From Methanomassiliicoccaceae archaeon (GTDB lineage: Archaea > Thermoplasmatota > Thermoplasmata > Methanomassiliicoccales > Methanomethylophilaceae), in contig WQZJ01000001.1 of assembly GCA_009780795.1 (NCBI GenBank), forward strand, positions 1 to 42,282: DNA of 42,282 bases. The letters run 5' to 3'. Each line of letters opens with the position of its first letter. Positions within the stretch are counted from its first letter, which is position 1. A program made the translations under genes and the position numbers. This document shows, one piece after another, positions 15,842 through 24,154 of this stretch. Below the pieces are notes generated by a model. The model saw only the letters and a list, made by a program, of their open reading frames with translations. It made no database searches and was not told the DNA's origin.

Positions 15842-16651
15842 TCATTCCTTCCTTCCGAGTTCCTTGGACCTCATGGTCGCCGCTTCCACCGCGTTCATCA
15901 GGGCGGACCTGAGACCGAACTCCTCGAGTACTTTCACACCCTCGATGGTGGTGCCTCCGGGAGAGCATACGACGTCCTTCATCTTACCCGGCTGCTCGCC
16001 CGTTTCCAATATCGTCTTGGCGGCGCCGAGCAGTGTCTGCGCCGCAAGCTTCATGGACACGTCCCTCGGAAGTCCCATCAGGACCCCGCCGTCAGAAAGT
16101 GCTTCGATCATCATGTACGCATACGCGGGACCGCTGCCGCTCAGCCCCGTCACAGCGTCCAAAAGGTTCTCGCTAACCTCGAACGATATGCCGACCGCCT
16201 TCAACACGCGGTCGACCAGCTCACAGTCCCCGTCCGTCGCCTTCGATCCGCGTGCAAATGCCGACGCGGAGGCCAAAACCATACAGGGCTGGTTAGGCAT
16301 AACACGTATGAAACGACATGCTGGCTCATTAGATTCCAAAGTTGCAGTGGTTGTCCCGGCGAGTATTGACATGACCAAATGGTCCTTCGTAAGGTGACCT
16401 TTCAGCGACGCGAGGACGTCCTTCACCTGCTGCGGTTTCACCGAAAGCACGACGAACTTGGACGCTTTCGCGACCTCGGCGTTGTCCACATGGATGTCTA
16501 TGCCCAGATGTTCGGCGATATGCCTTCTCCGAGGCTCATGGACCTCGCTCGCAACTATCTCGTCCGCCGAATACAGGCCCGTGGATATGACGCCCCTAAT
16601 CATCGCCTCGGCCATGTTGCCGGCGCCGATGAAACCGATCTTCTTGGTCAT
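15842..16651 (-). CDS. proC: Pyrroline-5-carboxylate reductase
   Basis: This 269-residue enzyme reduces pyrroline-5-carboxylate to proline. It begins with the NAD(P)-binding turn IGFIGAGNMAEAMIRG and has VMPNQPCMVLASASAFARG in the middle. The C-terminal half carries the family signature with GSGPAYAYMMIEALSDGGV and VCSPGGTTIEGVKVLEEFG. The partner genes proA and proB are 19 kb away in this window. The minus-strand start follows a GGTG site and a TTTATTAA-type TATA box at 16684-16692. Its stop touches the stop of the radical SAM gene, so the two genes converge without a gap. Confidence 0.95.
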   Translation of the reverse strand: MTKKIGFIGAGNMAEAMIRGVISTGLYSADEIVASEVHEPRRRHIAEHLGIDIHVDNAEVAKASKFVVLSVKPQQVKDVLASLKGHLTKDHLVMSILAGTTTATLESNEPACRFIRVMPNQPCMVLASASAFARGSKATDGDCELVDRVLKAVGISFEVSENLLDAVTGLSGSGPAYAYMMIEALSDGGVLMGLPRDVSMKLAAQTLLGAAKTILETGEQPGKMKDVVCSPGGTTIEGVKVLEEFGLRSALMNAVEAATMRSKELGRKE

Positions 16652-16683
16652 TTTTTACACCGTGTGCGCGATGGTTGTGACCG

Positions 16684-16692
16684 TTAATAAAA
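16684..16692 (-). promoter_or_regulatory. TATA box of proC
   Basis: Read on the minus strand this is TTTTATTAA, about 37 nt before the proC start, with GGTG between box and start. It shares the 152-bp divergent gap with the fpo promoter. Confidence 0.45.
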
Positions 16693-16772
16693 CCTGCTCC
16701 GGACGCGGTCCGCGCGGTTGTCCCAGCAGTTCACGTTATACGCGCGTAATCTGTCCTATTTTTGTTGGAACT

Positions 16773-16780
16773 TTTATATA
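16773..16780 (+). promoter_or_regulatory. TATA box of the fpo operon
   Basis: TTTATATA is centred about 28 nt before the fpoA ATG at 16804, with more AT-rich sequence just after it. This predicts a nearly leaderless transcript for the whole fpo operon and rules out the upstream in-frame TTG at 16762. Confidence 0.65.
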
Positions 16781-16803
16781 ATTATAAATCATGCCGAGCC
16801 CCA

Positions 16804-17166
16804 ATGTCATTAATTGCTGAATACCTGCCTGTGGCGATCCTCGCGATCCTCGCGATCGGATTCGCCCCTATCGCATGGCTCTTCTCAAGGTTTTTCAGAC
16901 CGGATAAGCCCTCGCAATGGAGGGACACGACATATGAGTGCGGTTCGGAGCCGATAGGCGATGCGCGCGTACAATTCAAGTTCCAATACTACATCTTTGG
17001 TATCATTTTCGTGGTCTTTGATCTTGTCGCGACGTTCCTGATGCTCTGGGCGGTCGCGTTCACGGAACTGTCTGACGCAGGTAAGGCGTGGGCGGTCCTG
17101 TTCCTCGCGATACTTCTCATAGGCGTGGCTTATGCTTTGAAAAAGGAGGATAAAATATGGATATGA
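16804..17166 (+). CDS. fpoA: Fpo/Nuo-like complex membrane subunit A
   Basis: This 120-residue membrane protein corresponds to complex I subunit NuoA. It has three hydrophobic helices: one N-terminal, then after the loop with TYECGSEPIGDARVQF (conserved in the family) two more near the C-terminus. The loop lies at the quinone-site side of the complex and carries the conserved cysteine and glutamate. It is the first gene of the operon, and the start is set by the TATA box 28 nt upstream. In Methanosarcina the homologous complex passes electrons from F420H2 to methanophenazine and pumps protons. Confidence 0.93.
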   Translation: MSLIAEYLPVAILAILAIGFAPIAWLFSRFFRPDKPSQWRDTTYECGSEPIGDARVQFKFQYYIFGIIFVVFDLVATFLMLWAVAFTELSDAGKAWAVLFLAILLIGVAYALKKEDKIWI

Positions 17167-17720
17167 GCCTGTATCCGCACGCGGTCGCGATGAGCGCGAG
17201 CGAATTCATGTCGTGGTCATCGGCCATGATCAACAATATGCTCAGCTCAGGAACGAAAAGAATTGTCGATAATCTCACAGGCCCGATATGGTCGTGGGCG
17301 ATGAAGAACTCCATCCACCCGCTGCACTTCGGACTGGCATGCTGCGCGCTCGAGATGGCCGCCGCGTCGAACACCAAGTACGATGCGGAGCGCCTCGGTA
17401 CGATATACCGTTCGAGCCCGAGGCAGACGGACGTCCTTCTGATAAACGGATGGATATCCAAGAAGCTCAGGCCGGACATCAGGCGTCTGTACGAGCAGAT
17501 GCCGTCGCCCAAATGGGTGGTGGCGATGGGCGAGTGCGCCATATCCGGAGGTCCGTGGTATGATTCGTACAACATCGTCCAGGGGACCGACCAGATCGTT
17601 CCGGTGGACATATACATCCCTGGCTGCCCGGCAAAGCCGGACGCGATGCTGGACGGTTTCATGCTGCTTCAGCAGAAGATCAACAGATACTTCGAAAGAG
17701 GCGTTTTCATGGAGGACTGA
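17157..17720 (+). CDS. fpoB: Fpo/Nuo-like complex iron-sulfur subunit B
   Basis: This 187-residue peripheral-arm subunit holds the last 4Fe-4S cluster (N2) before the quinone or phenazine site. The ligands are visible: the adjacent pair in FGLACCALEM, the cysteine in MGECAISGGPW, and the one in YIPGCPAKPDA. GGAGG at 17145-17149 lies seven bases before the ATG at 17157. A second ATG at 17163 overlaps the fpoA stop and is less well placed. The gene overlaps fpoA by 10 bp. Confidence 0.95.
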   Translation: MDMSLYPHAVAMSASEFMSWSSAMINNMLSSGTKRIVDNLTGPIWSWAMKNSIHPLHFGLACCALEMAAASNTKYDAERLGTIYRSSPRQTDVLLINGWISKKLRPDIRRLYEQMPSPKWVVAMGECAISGGPWYDSYNIVQGTDQIVPVDIYIPGCPAKPDAMLDGFMLLQQKINRYFERGVFMED

Positions 17721-17722
17721 GC

Positions 17723-18193
17723 ATGACCGAGAAGATGATCGAGGCACCCACGGTGGAGGAGATAGCTGCCGCCGTGGACAGAGAGTTCTCATATATGACG
17801 GTGAAGAAGAAGACGGGCGTGCGCAGGATACACTACTCCTGCGACAGGAAGGCGATACACGACCTGTGCAAATATCTGCATGACGTCCTCAACTTCGAAC
17901 AGGCATCGTCGGTGTGCGGTGTCGACTGGAAGGACCACATGCAGGTGGTCTATCATCTGTCCAACTACGAGACAGGGATAATGGTCGAGATAACGGTCGA
18001 CGTTCCGAACGACGACCCGCACATAGACTCCGTGGCGCTCATTTGGGAAGGGGCGGACTGGCACGAGAGGGAGACGTACGAACTGTTCGGCATAATATTC
18101 GACGGGCATCCGAAACTGGAGAGGCTGCTGACGCCTCAGAACTATGAGTTCTTCCCGTTCAGGAAATCATACAAGCTAAGGGGGCAGGAATAA
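17723..18193 (+). CDS. fpoC: Fpo/Nuo-like complex subunit C
   Basis: This 156-residue soluble subunit is of the 30-kDa complex I type and carries no cofactor. The C-terminal conserved segment GADWHERETYELFGIIFDGHP followed by LERLLTP marks the family; this region packs against subunit D. GGAGG lies six bases before its ATG. It is kept separate from fpoD here (the two genes overlap by one base, TAATG), whereas some bacteria fuse them. Confidence 0.94.
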   Translation: MTEKMIEAPTVEEIAAAVDREFSYMTVKKKTGVRRIHYSCDRKAIHDLCKYLHDVLNFEQASSVCGVDWKDHMQVVYHLSNYETGIMVEITVDVPNDDPHIDSVALIWEGADWHERETYELFGIIFDGHPKLERLLTPQNYEFFPFRKSYKLRGQE

Positions 18194-19287
18194 TGAGCGA
18201 CATGTGGATCACGATGGGCCCGCAGCACCCGTTCTCGCACGGGCTGTGGACGCTCAAGATCAGGGCGGACGGAGAGATAGTTCAGGAAGCGGAGCCCGTG
18301 ATCGGATACCTGCACCGCGGCTGGGAGAAGGAATGTGAGAACCGCACATATCCGATGATCATACCGATGGCCGACCGTCTCTGCTATTCTGCGTCCATGA
18401 CATGGTCGCACGTATACTGCAAAGTGGTCGAGGAGGCCATGGGGATAGAGCTGACGGACCGCGCCAAATACCTGAGGGTGGTCGCGGACGAGATATGCAG
18501 GATACAGTCACATCTGATGTGGCTCGCCGCGATGGGGACCGATCTAGGCAACCTGACGGTGTTCCTGTGGTCGCTGAGGGAGAGGGAGTTCTTCCTGGAC
18601 CTGAACGTCAAGCTGTGCGGACAGAGACTGACGACCAACTATCCGAGGATAGGAGGGGTCAGGAACGACATGCCGTACTACTTCGAGAGGGACTGCCTGA
18701 GGGCGGTCGATCGTTTCGAGAAGATGATATGGGAACTGGTCGCGATGATGGACGAGTCGGCGATATTCCTGTCCAGGATGCAGGGCGTCGGGATCGTCTC
18801 GCGCAAGGATGCCGCCAACTTCGGGTTGACGGGACCGACGATGAGAGGATGTGGCGTCGACTTCGACGTTCGCCGCGACGATCCGTACTGCAACTACGAC
18901 CAGCTCGAATGGGACGTTGCCGTGTGCAACGACGGCGATGCGTACGGAAGGTACAAAGTTAGGATAGAGGAGATGTTCCAGAGCTGCGACATCATCAGAC
19001 AGGCGATGGCGAAGCTCGACGCGATACCGAAGACGGAACCGACCAGGGTGAAGGCGCCCAGGAGGGTCCCGGAGGGCACGCACTTCGCGAGGGTCGAGGA
19101 CCCGAGGGGAGAGAGCTTGATGTATCTGGTGTCCGACGGCACCGACAAGCCGTACAGGCTGAAGGTACGCAGCCCCATATTCGTGAACGTATCTGCGTCC
19201 AAACATCTTGTGAAAGGCGTGAGAATAGCAGACATCCCCGCGATCATGGGGACGTTGGACATGTGTCTGGGAGAGACGGACAGGTGA
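18193..19287 (+). CDS. fpoD: Fpo/Nuo-like complex catalytic subunit D
   Basis: This 364-residue subunit corresponds to the 49-kDa complex I subunit that shapes the electron-acceptor site. It starts with the family's ITMGPQHPFSHG segment and continues with EPVIGYLHRGWEKECENRTY. A middle helix bundle follows, then the C-terminal SPIFVNVSA and DIPAIMGTLDMCLGETDR end. The region around GPTMRGCGVDFDVRRDDPY is also conserved. Like other complex I subunits it has lost the NiFe-site cysteines of hydrogenases. It overlaps fpoC by one base and is followed by fpoH after 4 bp. Confidence 0.95.
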   Translation: MSDMWITMGPQHPFSHGLWTLKIRADGEIVQEAEPVIGYLHRGWEKECENRTYPMIIPMADRLCYSASMTWSHVYCKVVEEAMGIELTDRAKYLRVVADEICRIQSHLMWLAAMGTDLGNLTVFLWSLREREFFLDLNVKLCGQRLTTNYPRIGGVRNDMPYYFERDCLRAVDRFEKMIWELVAMMDESAIFLSRMQGVGIVSRKDAANFGLTGPTMRGCGVDFDVRRDDPYCNYDQLEWDVAVCNDGDAYGRYKVRIEEMFQSCDIIRQAMAKLDAIPKTEPTRVKAPRRVPEGTHFARVEDPRGESLMYLVSDGTDKPYRLKVRSPIFVNVSASKHLVKGVRIADIPAIMGTLDMCLGETDR

Positions 19288-19291
19288 TACC

Positions 19292-20455
19292 ATGCCATAC
19301 AGCAGCATAAGAGAATGGGTGACATGGAGCGAGCCTATCAACAGCCCGTACGGGGTGTTCAACATACCCTACGAGCTGGCCTACCGCGTCTGGGAACTGA
19401 TCGGCGGAACGCTGGCATGGCTCATAAACCTGATATTTCCGGGCAACAGCCTGTCAGAGTACCTGGCATTCGACCAGACGTTCGCAAGTTACATCGCGAT
19501 AGCGATAATGGTCATCGTGATCTTTGCCGTCGCGTTCGTGATAAATCTTACAATGATATGGCAGGAACGTAAGGTCCTGGGAAGAATGATGGACAGAAGG
19601 GCCACGCGCATAGGTCCTCTGGGGTATCTGCAGTGTCTCGCTGACGGACTTAAAACGTTCCTGAAAGAGAACATCATGCCGGAGAAGGCGGACAAGAAAG
19701 GGTACATGTGGGCACTTGTCGTGCTGATAGGCACGTCCGTGCTCATAGCATGCATGATACCGCTCAGCAGCAGATGGTTCGTGGTCGATTACAACACCGG
19801 TCTGCTTCTGATATTCGGTCTGTTCGCGATCGCGCCGTTCATGATACTGGTGGCCGGCTGGTCGCAGAATAACAAATACTCTTTGATAGGAGGTATGAGG
19901 GCCGCGGCACAAATGGTGGCGTACGAGGTCCCGATGCTCCTGGTACTGGCGTCGGTCGTATTGCTGGCCGGCAGCTTCAATATAAATGATATAGTGTACG
20001 CGCAGATGGAGACCACATGGTACATACTACCATTGTTCCTGGGTTTCATAGTGTTCCTGATATCAGCGATAGCGGAATCGGAAAGGATACCGTTCGACCT
20101 TCCGGAGGCGGAGGCCGAACTGGTCGAGGGATGGCAGACGGAGTACAGCGGAATGAAATGGGGACTGATCATGCTGGCGGACTACTTCAGAGGGTACGTC
20201 GCATGTGCGCTGATAGTGATAATGTTCCTCGGCGGCTGGACGCTCCCGTTCATCGGCGACGGGCCGATACCTGAGCTGGTGTTCCTGCTCAAGGTGTTCA
20301 TGGTGTTCTTCATATTCGCATGGGTAAGGGCGGCGCACTGCCGTATCAGGACCGATCAGATACTGCACTTCGGGTGGAAGGTACTTCTTCCGCTGTCGGT
20401 GGTGAACCTGGTCATAGTTCTGGCCATCATGCTCGCAGGAGGGATATTATGGTAA
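19292..20455 (+). CDS. fpoH: Fpo/Nuo-like complex membrane subunit H
   Basis: This 387-residue membrane subunit joins the peripheral arm to the proton-pumping arm. The family marks are WQERKVLGRMMDRRATRIGP and LADGLKTFLKEN after the first conserved helix, the ESERIPFDLPEAEAELVEGW loop in the middle, and the C-terminal WVRAAHCRIRTDQ. In total about eight to nine hydrophobic helices are seen. It is longer than the usual ~325 residues because of an extra N-terminal stretch of ~45-65 residues that includes a hydrophobic segment LIGGTLAWLINLIF. GGTGATACC precedes the ATG. Confidence 0.93.
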   Translation: MPYSSIREWVTWSEPINSPYGVFNIPYELAYRVWELIGGTLAWLINLIFPGNSLSEYLAFDQTFASYIAIAIMVIVIFAVAFVINLTMIWQERKVLGRMMDRRATRIGPLGYLQCLADGLKTFLKENIMPEKADKKGYMWALVVLIGTSVLIACMIPLSSRWFVVDYNTGLLLIFGLFAIAPFMILVAGWSQNNKYSLIGGMRAAAQMVAYEVPMLLVLASVVLLAGSFNINDIVYAQMETTWYILPLFLGFIVFLISAIAESERIPFDLPEAEAELVEGWQTEYSGMKWGLIMLADYFRGYVACALIVIMFLGGWTLPFIGDGPIPELVFLLKVFMVFFIFAWVRAAHCRIRTDQILHFGWKVLLPLSVVNLVIVLAIMLAGGILW

Positions 20456-21192
20456 TAAAGTACCTGGACAAGTTCCCTAAGAAGAAGAACGCACGCACGC
20501 TCTGGGTGCTGAAGCCCATGTGGGTGACCTTGAGGAAGATGTTCAAGACCACCCTTCACAGGCCGGTGACCATAATGTACCCGTACGAGAAGGAATGGGT
20601 ACCTGACAACTACCGCGGAAGGCCGGGTCTGCACTTCGACAAGTGCCTCGGATGCAGCATATGTGAGAGGATGTGCCCCACCAAGTGCATAAACATGGTG
20701 GATTCGCCGGATGACACAGGTAAGAACGTACTGAGGCCGCAGGTGAACCTCGGAAGGTGCATGATGTGCGGATACTGTGCGGAATACTGTCCTGTGAACG
20801 CGATGATAGTCACACCCGACTACGAATTGGCCGCATACACGCGTGAGGAGCTCATATACGGCCCCAGGAAGCTTGCGTGGCCGAACGCGACCGAAGGAAT
20901 GGAAGTGCACCTGAAGGAGCACCTTCTGTCCGACATCGCGGCTGGCGAGACCGGTAAGCTGACGGCGTTCTACGAGGTGGACAGGCCGGAGCTCGAGGAT
21001 AAGAAGTGCATAGGCTGTACCAGATGTGTCAAGGTGTGTCCTGTCGACGCGATAGAGATGTACACCGCCGGCGAGAACGATAAGGGAAAGCCGATAAAGC
21101 TCCCGAAGTTCGACAACGGCAGATGCGTTTGCTGCGAGAAATGCGTGGATGAGTGTCCCAAGGACGCCATCACGATAAAGGAGGTGCTATGA
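20449..21192 (+). CDS. fpoI: Fpo/Nuo-like iron-sulfur subunit I with an extra two-cluster ferredoxin domain
   Basis: This 247-residue protein bears four C-x2-C-x2-C-x3-C-P motifs: CLGCSICERMCP, CMMCGYCAEYCP, CIGCTRCVKVCP and CVCCEKCVDECP. The first two, with the N-terminal membrane-facing helix, match the ordinary NuoI/FpoI subunit (clusters N6a/N6b). The last two, after a ~65-residue linker, form a second bacterial-type 2[4Fe-4S] ferredoxin domain that standard FpoI lacks. It probably adds an electron entry wire to a complex that has no FpoF. The ATG at 20449 overlaps fpoH by 7 bp; the longer frame from 20320 lies inside fpoH and is not used. Confidence 0.92.
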   Translation: MVIKYLDKFPKKKNARTLWVLKPMWVTLRKMFKTTLHRPVTIMYPYEKEWVPDNYRGRPGLHFDKCLGCSICERMCPTKCINMVDSPDDTGKNVLRPQVNLGRCMMCGYCAEYCPVNAMIVTPDYELAAYTREELIYGPRKLAWPNATEGMEVHLKEHLLSDIAAGETGKLTAFYEVDRPELEDKKCIGCTRCVKVCPVDAIEMYTAGENDKGKPIKLPKFDNGRCVCCEKCVDECPKDAITIKEVL

Positions 21193-21545
21193 TGAGCATT
21201 ATCTCTACATTGGATTCGCTGGTCACCGGCGTAGGGGACGGCATATCGAGCGTGGTGACATTCATCGTTAATAACCCGGATGCCATCGCATTCTTGGTAG
21301 TATTTGCGATAACGATCGCGTCCGCGCTGTTCGTGGTGATATCGAAGGAGGTGGTGCACAGTGCATTCTACCTTGCGCTGACGACCATATGTGTCGCGAT
21401 CACATACTTCTTCCTGGAGGCGGAGTTCGTGGCCATCGTTCAACTGATGGTGTACGTCGGCGCCGTGACGATAGTGTTCGCGTTCAGCATCATGCTCACT
21501 CGAAATAAGATAATGGAGAAGAAGGGAGGTGACGGCAATGGATAA
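21192..21545 (+). CDS. fpoJ: Fpo/Nuo-like membrane subunit J, N-terminal half
   Basis: This is a 117-residue hydrophobic protein equal to the first part of NuoJ. It has three membrane helices, the middle one with ISKEVVHSAFYLALTT and the last with EAEFVAIVQLMVYVGAVTIV, which contains the family's pi-bulge region. GGAGGTG at 21180-21186 favours the ATG at 21192 over that at 21189. NuoJ is split into two genes in Methanosarcina as well, so the split is not an error. It overlaps the last base of fpoI. Confidence 0.9.
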   Translation: MSIISTLDSLVTGVGDGISSVVTFIVNNPDAIAFLVVFAITIASALFVVISKEVVHSAFYLALTTICVAITYFFLEAEFVAIVQLMVYVGAVTIVFAFSIMLTRNKIMEKKGGDGNG

Positions 21546-21834
21546 GAGAGCGCTCGTGCCGAGTGTGGTACTGGCGGTCGCCATAATGGCCATATTCTCG
21601 GCCGCCGCCTTCTCGGGCGACTGGTTCCGCGACTACAACGCGGAGGAACTGCATCCTCAGGAGTTCGCTCCCGGCCCTGACGGGCTGTCAAAGGATTCGA
21701 TCAATTACATGCTGTTCGAGGAGTTCGGGCCGATACTGATAGTGTTGGCACTGCTCATGTTCGGTTCGATCATAGGCGGTGTCTACATAGCTAAGGAAGA
21801 CGAAGAAGAAGAAACGGAGGAGGATAATAGATGA
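21538..21834 (+). CDS. fpoJ: Fpo/Nuo-like membrane subunit J, C-terminal half
   Basis: This 98-residue protein supplies the last membrane helices of subunit J: one near the N-terminus (VVLAVAIMAIFSAAAF) and one in ILIVLALLMFGSIIGGVYIA. A strongly acidic tail with runs of glutamate and aspartate follows. Between the helices is a short soluble segment ending in MLFEEFGP, a pattern common at this position in NuoJ. It overlaps the first J gene by 8 bp and the next gene by 4 bp, so all are translated together. Confidence 0.85.
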   Translation: MDKRALVPSVVLAVAIMAIFSAAAFSGDWFRDYNAEELHPQEFAPGPDGLSKDSINYMLFEEFGPILIVLALLMFGSIIGGVYIAKEDEEEETEEDNR

Positions 21835-22133
21835 TCCCCATCGAGCTTTTCCTCCTATTGTCCGCGGTACTGTTCAGTATCGGACTGCTGGGTGTCCTGG
21901 TCCGGTCCAACGGTATCGTGATACTGATGTGCATAGAGATAATGCTGAACGCGGCGAACATCAACTTCATAGCGTTCGCGTCCCATTCGCCGGAACCGCT
22001 GGCGCAGATATTCGTGATAGTATCCATAGCGGTCGCCGCGGCTGAAGTGGGCGTGGGCATCGCTATACTATTGCGCGCGTACAAGGTGAGGAAGTCGACC
22101 AACATAGACGACCTTACGACCCTGAGGTGGTAA
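21831..22133 (+). CDS. fpoK: Fpo/Nuo-like membrane subunit K
   Basis: This 100-residue protein has three membrane helices. It carries the NuoK pattern GLLGVLVRSNGIVILMCIEI in the first two helices, including the conserved membrane glutamate of the proton path, and VAAAEVGVGIAILLRAYK with the second membrane glutamate in the third. Length and helix layout are typical. The ATG overlaps the preceding stop by 4 bp, and fpoL follows after one base. Confidence 0.94.
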   Translation: MIPIELFLLLSAVLFSIGLLGVLVRSNGIVILMCIEIMLNAANINFIAFASHSPEPLAQIFVIVSIAVAAAEVGVGIAILLRAYKVRKSTNIDDLTTLRW

Positions 22134-22134
22134 G

Positions 22135-24153
22135 ATGATCGGATCGATATCATTCATGGAATTTGCGTGGCTGATCCCGTTCGTACCGCTCCTGGCGTTC
22201 GTCATAGTCGGTTTCTTCGGGACCAAGTTCAAAGGAGGTGGCGGACTATTCGCCGTATCCTGTGCGCTGTTCGCGTTCGCGATGTCCGGTCTGGTGGCGT
22301 ACGAGTTCTTTACCGGAAGCGGCGTCCCGTACTCGCCGGACCCCATACAATGGCTGGCGATCGGCGAGTACACACTGAACTTCGGAATATACATCGACGG
22401 GCTGACATGCGTTATGCTGCTCTTCTCGTCGTCCATATCGCTGCTGATATTCATCTACTCGATAGGGTACATGAGCGGCGAAGGGAAGGGAAAGAGAAGG
22501 TACTACGCCGAGATATCACTGTTCCTCGGCGGTATGCTTGGTCTTATCCTCTCGAGCAACTACCTGGAGATGTTCATCTTCTGGGAGATAATGGGCGTAT
22601 GTTCGTATCTGCTCATAGGGTTCTGGTCATTCAAGCACCCTGACGGCGACGAAGCGTCCGCGGCGGCGGCCTCGGCGGCCAAGAAGGCGTTCCTGGTCAC
22701 AAGACTGGGGGACGTGTGCTTCATGGCCGGTCTGTTCGTGCTGCTGTGGTCGTTCAAGAGCCTCGACTTCGGTGTGCTCTTCGACCCGGCCGAGATCGCC
22801 GGCGTCGACGGCGGGATGATACTCTTGGGCATACTGCTGTTGTTCGGCGGTGTGATAGGTAAGAGCGCCCAATTCCCGCTGCAGGACTGGCTGCCCGATG
22901 CGATGGCCGGTCCTACCACCGTATCCGCGTTGATACACGCGGCGACGATGGTCAAGGCCGGTGTGTACCTCGTTGCGAGGTCATACCCGCTGTTCGTGCA
23001 GAACGCGGATGCCATGCTGCTGATCGCGGTGATAGGAGGTGTGACGGCCTTCATAGCTGCGACGATGGCGCTCAATAATATGAATATAAAACGGGTGCTG
23101 GCGTATTCTACGATATCCCAACTGGGGTACATGATAATGGCACTGGGTGTCGGAGGTTATATCATAGCCACCGAGATGGCCCACGGCGACGTCAGCTCGG
23201 ATGGATACACCGCAGGTGTGTTCCATATGATGAACCACGCCTTCTTCAAGGCGCTGCTGTTCATGGGCGCGGGGTCGGTGATACATGCCGTAGGTACCGA
23301 GGATATGCGTAGAATGGGCGGATTAAGTAGAAAGATGAAGATAACATCGTTCACGATGCTGATCGGATGTCTGTCCATCGCAGGGTTCCCGCTGTTCAGC
23401 GGGTTCTGGTCCAAGGATCTGATACTCGAAGCGGTGATGGAACCGTCGTCGCACAGCATCATATTCGTGCTGCTCTTCGTGCTTGCACTGATAACGGCGT
23501 TCATGACCGCGTTCTACATGTTCAGGCTGTGGTTCATGACCTTCAAGGGAAGGACGGGAGATGCGTCGGCGCACTGTCACGGCGAATCGCCCAAGTCGAT
23601 GACCGTACCACTGGTCATACTGTCGCTGTTCGCCGCGTTCTCCGGGTTCTTCATATTCCTCGGACTGAACGATGTGATAACGTTCAGTGTGATCGGCGGC
23701 GAGTTCTTCGTCGGCGGCCACGGACACTCCGCGGCATACATAATGGACCACATAATGACCAATGTGTGGACGTATGTGTCCATCGCCATCTCACTGGCGG
23801 GCATAGTGCTGGCTTACATGATGTACGCGCGCAGGTCCATAGACCCGGCGATGTTCAACGCCGACGGGAAATCGAGGATATACAGGTTCCTGACCGCACG
23901 CTACTACTTCCCGCAGCTGTACGACCAGATATCCCTCAAATTGGGATACAGCGTGGCCAAGGGAGTGGAGTATGTGGATGAGAACCTGATAGACGGTACG
24001 GTGAACGGCCTTTCGAACTCTGTGATAGGGACGTCCGGGTCCATGAGGAAGCTGCACTCCGGTTACGTGAGGGACTACGCGTCCTTCATGGTGATCGGTG
24101 TGATAACGATCTTCGTGGTGCTTTACATCCTGGTCACATCAGGAGGTGTCTGA
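22135..24153 (+). CDS. fpoL: Fpo/Nuo-like antiporter subunit L
   Basis: This 672-residue proton-pumping subunit is the largest of the three Mrp-antiporter-like paralogs here. It shows the conserved helix with the channel glutamate in MFIFWEIMGVCSYLLIGFW, then QFPLQDWLPDAMAGPTTVSA with the central lysines nearby, and HAATMVKAGVYLVAR. The histidine-rich loop FHMMNHAFFKALLFMGAGS comes next. The long C-terminal part after residue ~480 provides the lateral helix typical of NuoL. GTTA- or GGTA-type sites do not matter here because the start is one base from the fpoK stop. Confidence 0.95.
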   Translation: MIGSISFMEFAWLIPFVPLLAFVIVGFFGTKFKGGGGLFAVSCALFAFAMSGLVAYEFFTGSGVPYSPDPIQWLAIGEYTLNFGIYIDGLTCVMLLFSSSISLLIFIYSIGYMSGEGKGKRRYYAEISLFLGGMLGLILSSNYLEMFIFWEIMGVCSYLLIGFWSFKHPDGDEASAAAASAAKKAFLVTRLGDVCFMAGLFVLLWSFKSLDFGVLFDPAEIAGVDGGMILLGILLLFGGVIGKSAQFPLQDWLPDAMAGPTTVSALIHAATMVKAGVYLVARSYPLFVQNADAMLLIAVIGGVTAFIAATMALNNMNIKRVLAYSTISQLGYMIMALGVGGYIIATEMAHGDVSSDGYTAGVFHMMNHAFFKALLFMGAGSVIHAVGTEDMRRMGGLSRKMKITSFTMLIGCLSIAGFPLFSGFWSKDLILEAVMEPSSHSIIFVLLFVLALITAFMTAFYMFRLWFMTFKGRTGDASAHCHGESPKSMTVPLVILSLFAAFSGFFIFLGLNDVITFSVIGGEFFVGGHGHSAAYIMDHIMTNVWTYVSIAISLAGIVLAYMMYARRSIDPAMFNADGKSRIYRFLTARYYFPQLYDQISLKLGYSVAKGVEYVDENLIDGTVNGLSNSVIGTSGSMRKLHSGYVRDYASFMVIGVITIFVVLYILVTSGGV

Positions 24154-24154
24154 T

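Noticed and set aside
20320..20448. Longer N-terminus of FpoI from 20320
   Set aside because: This stretch lies within fpoH in another frame and does not resemble FpoI. The ATG at 20449 gives the normal start.
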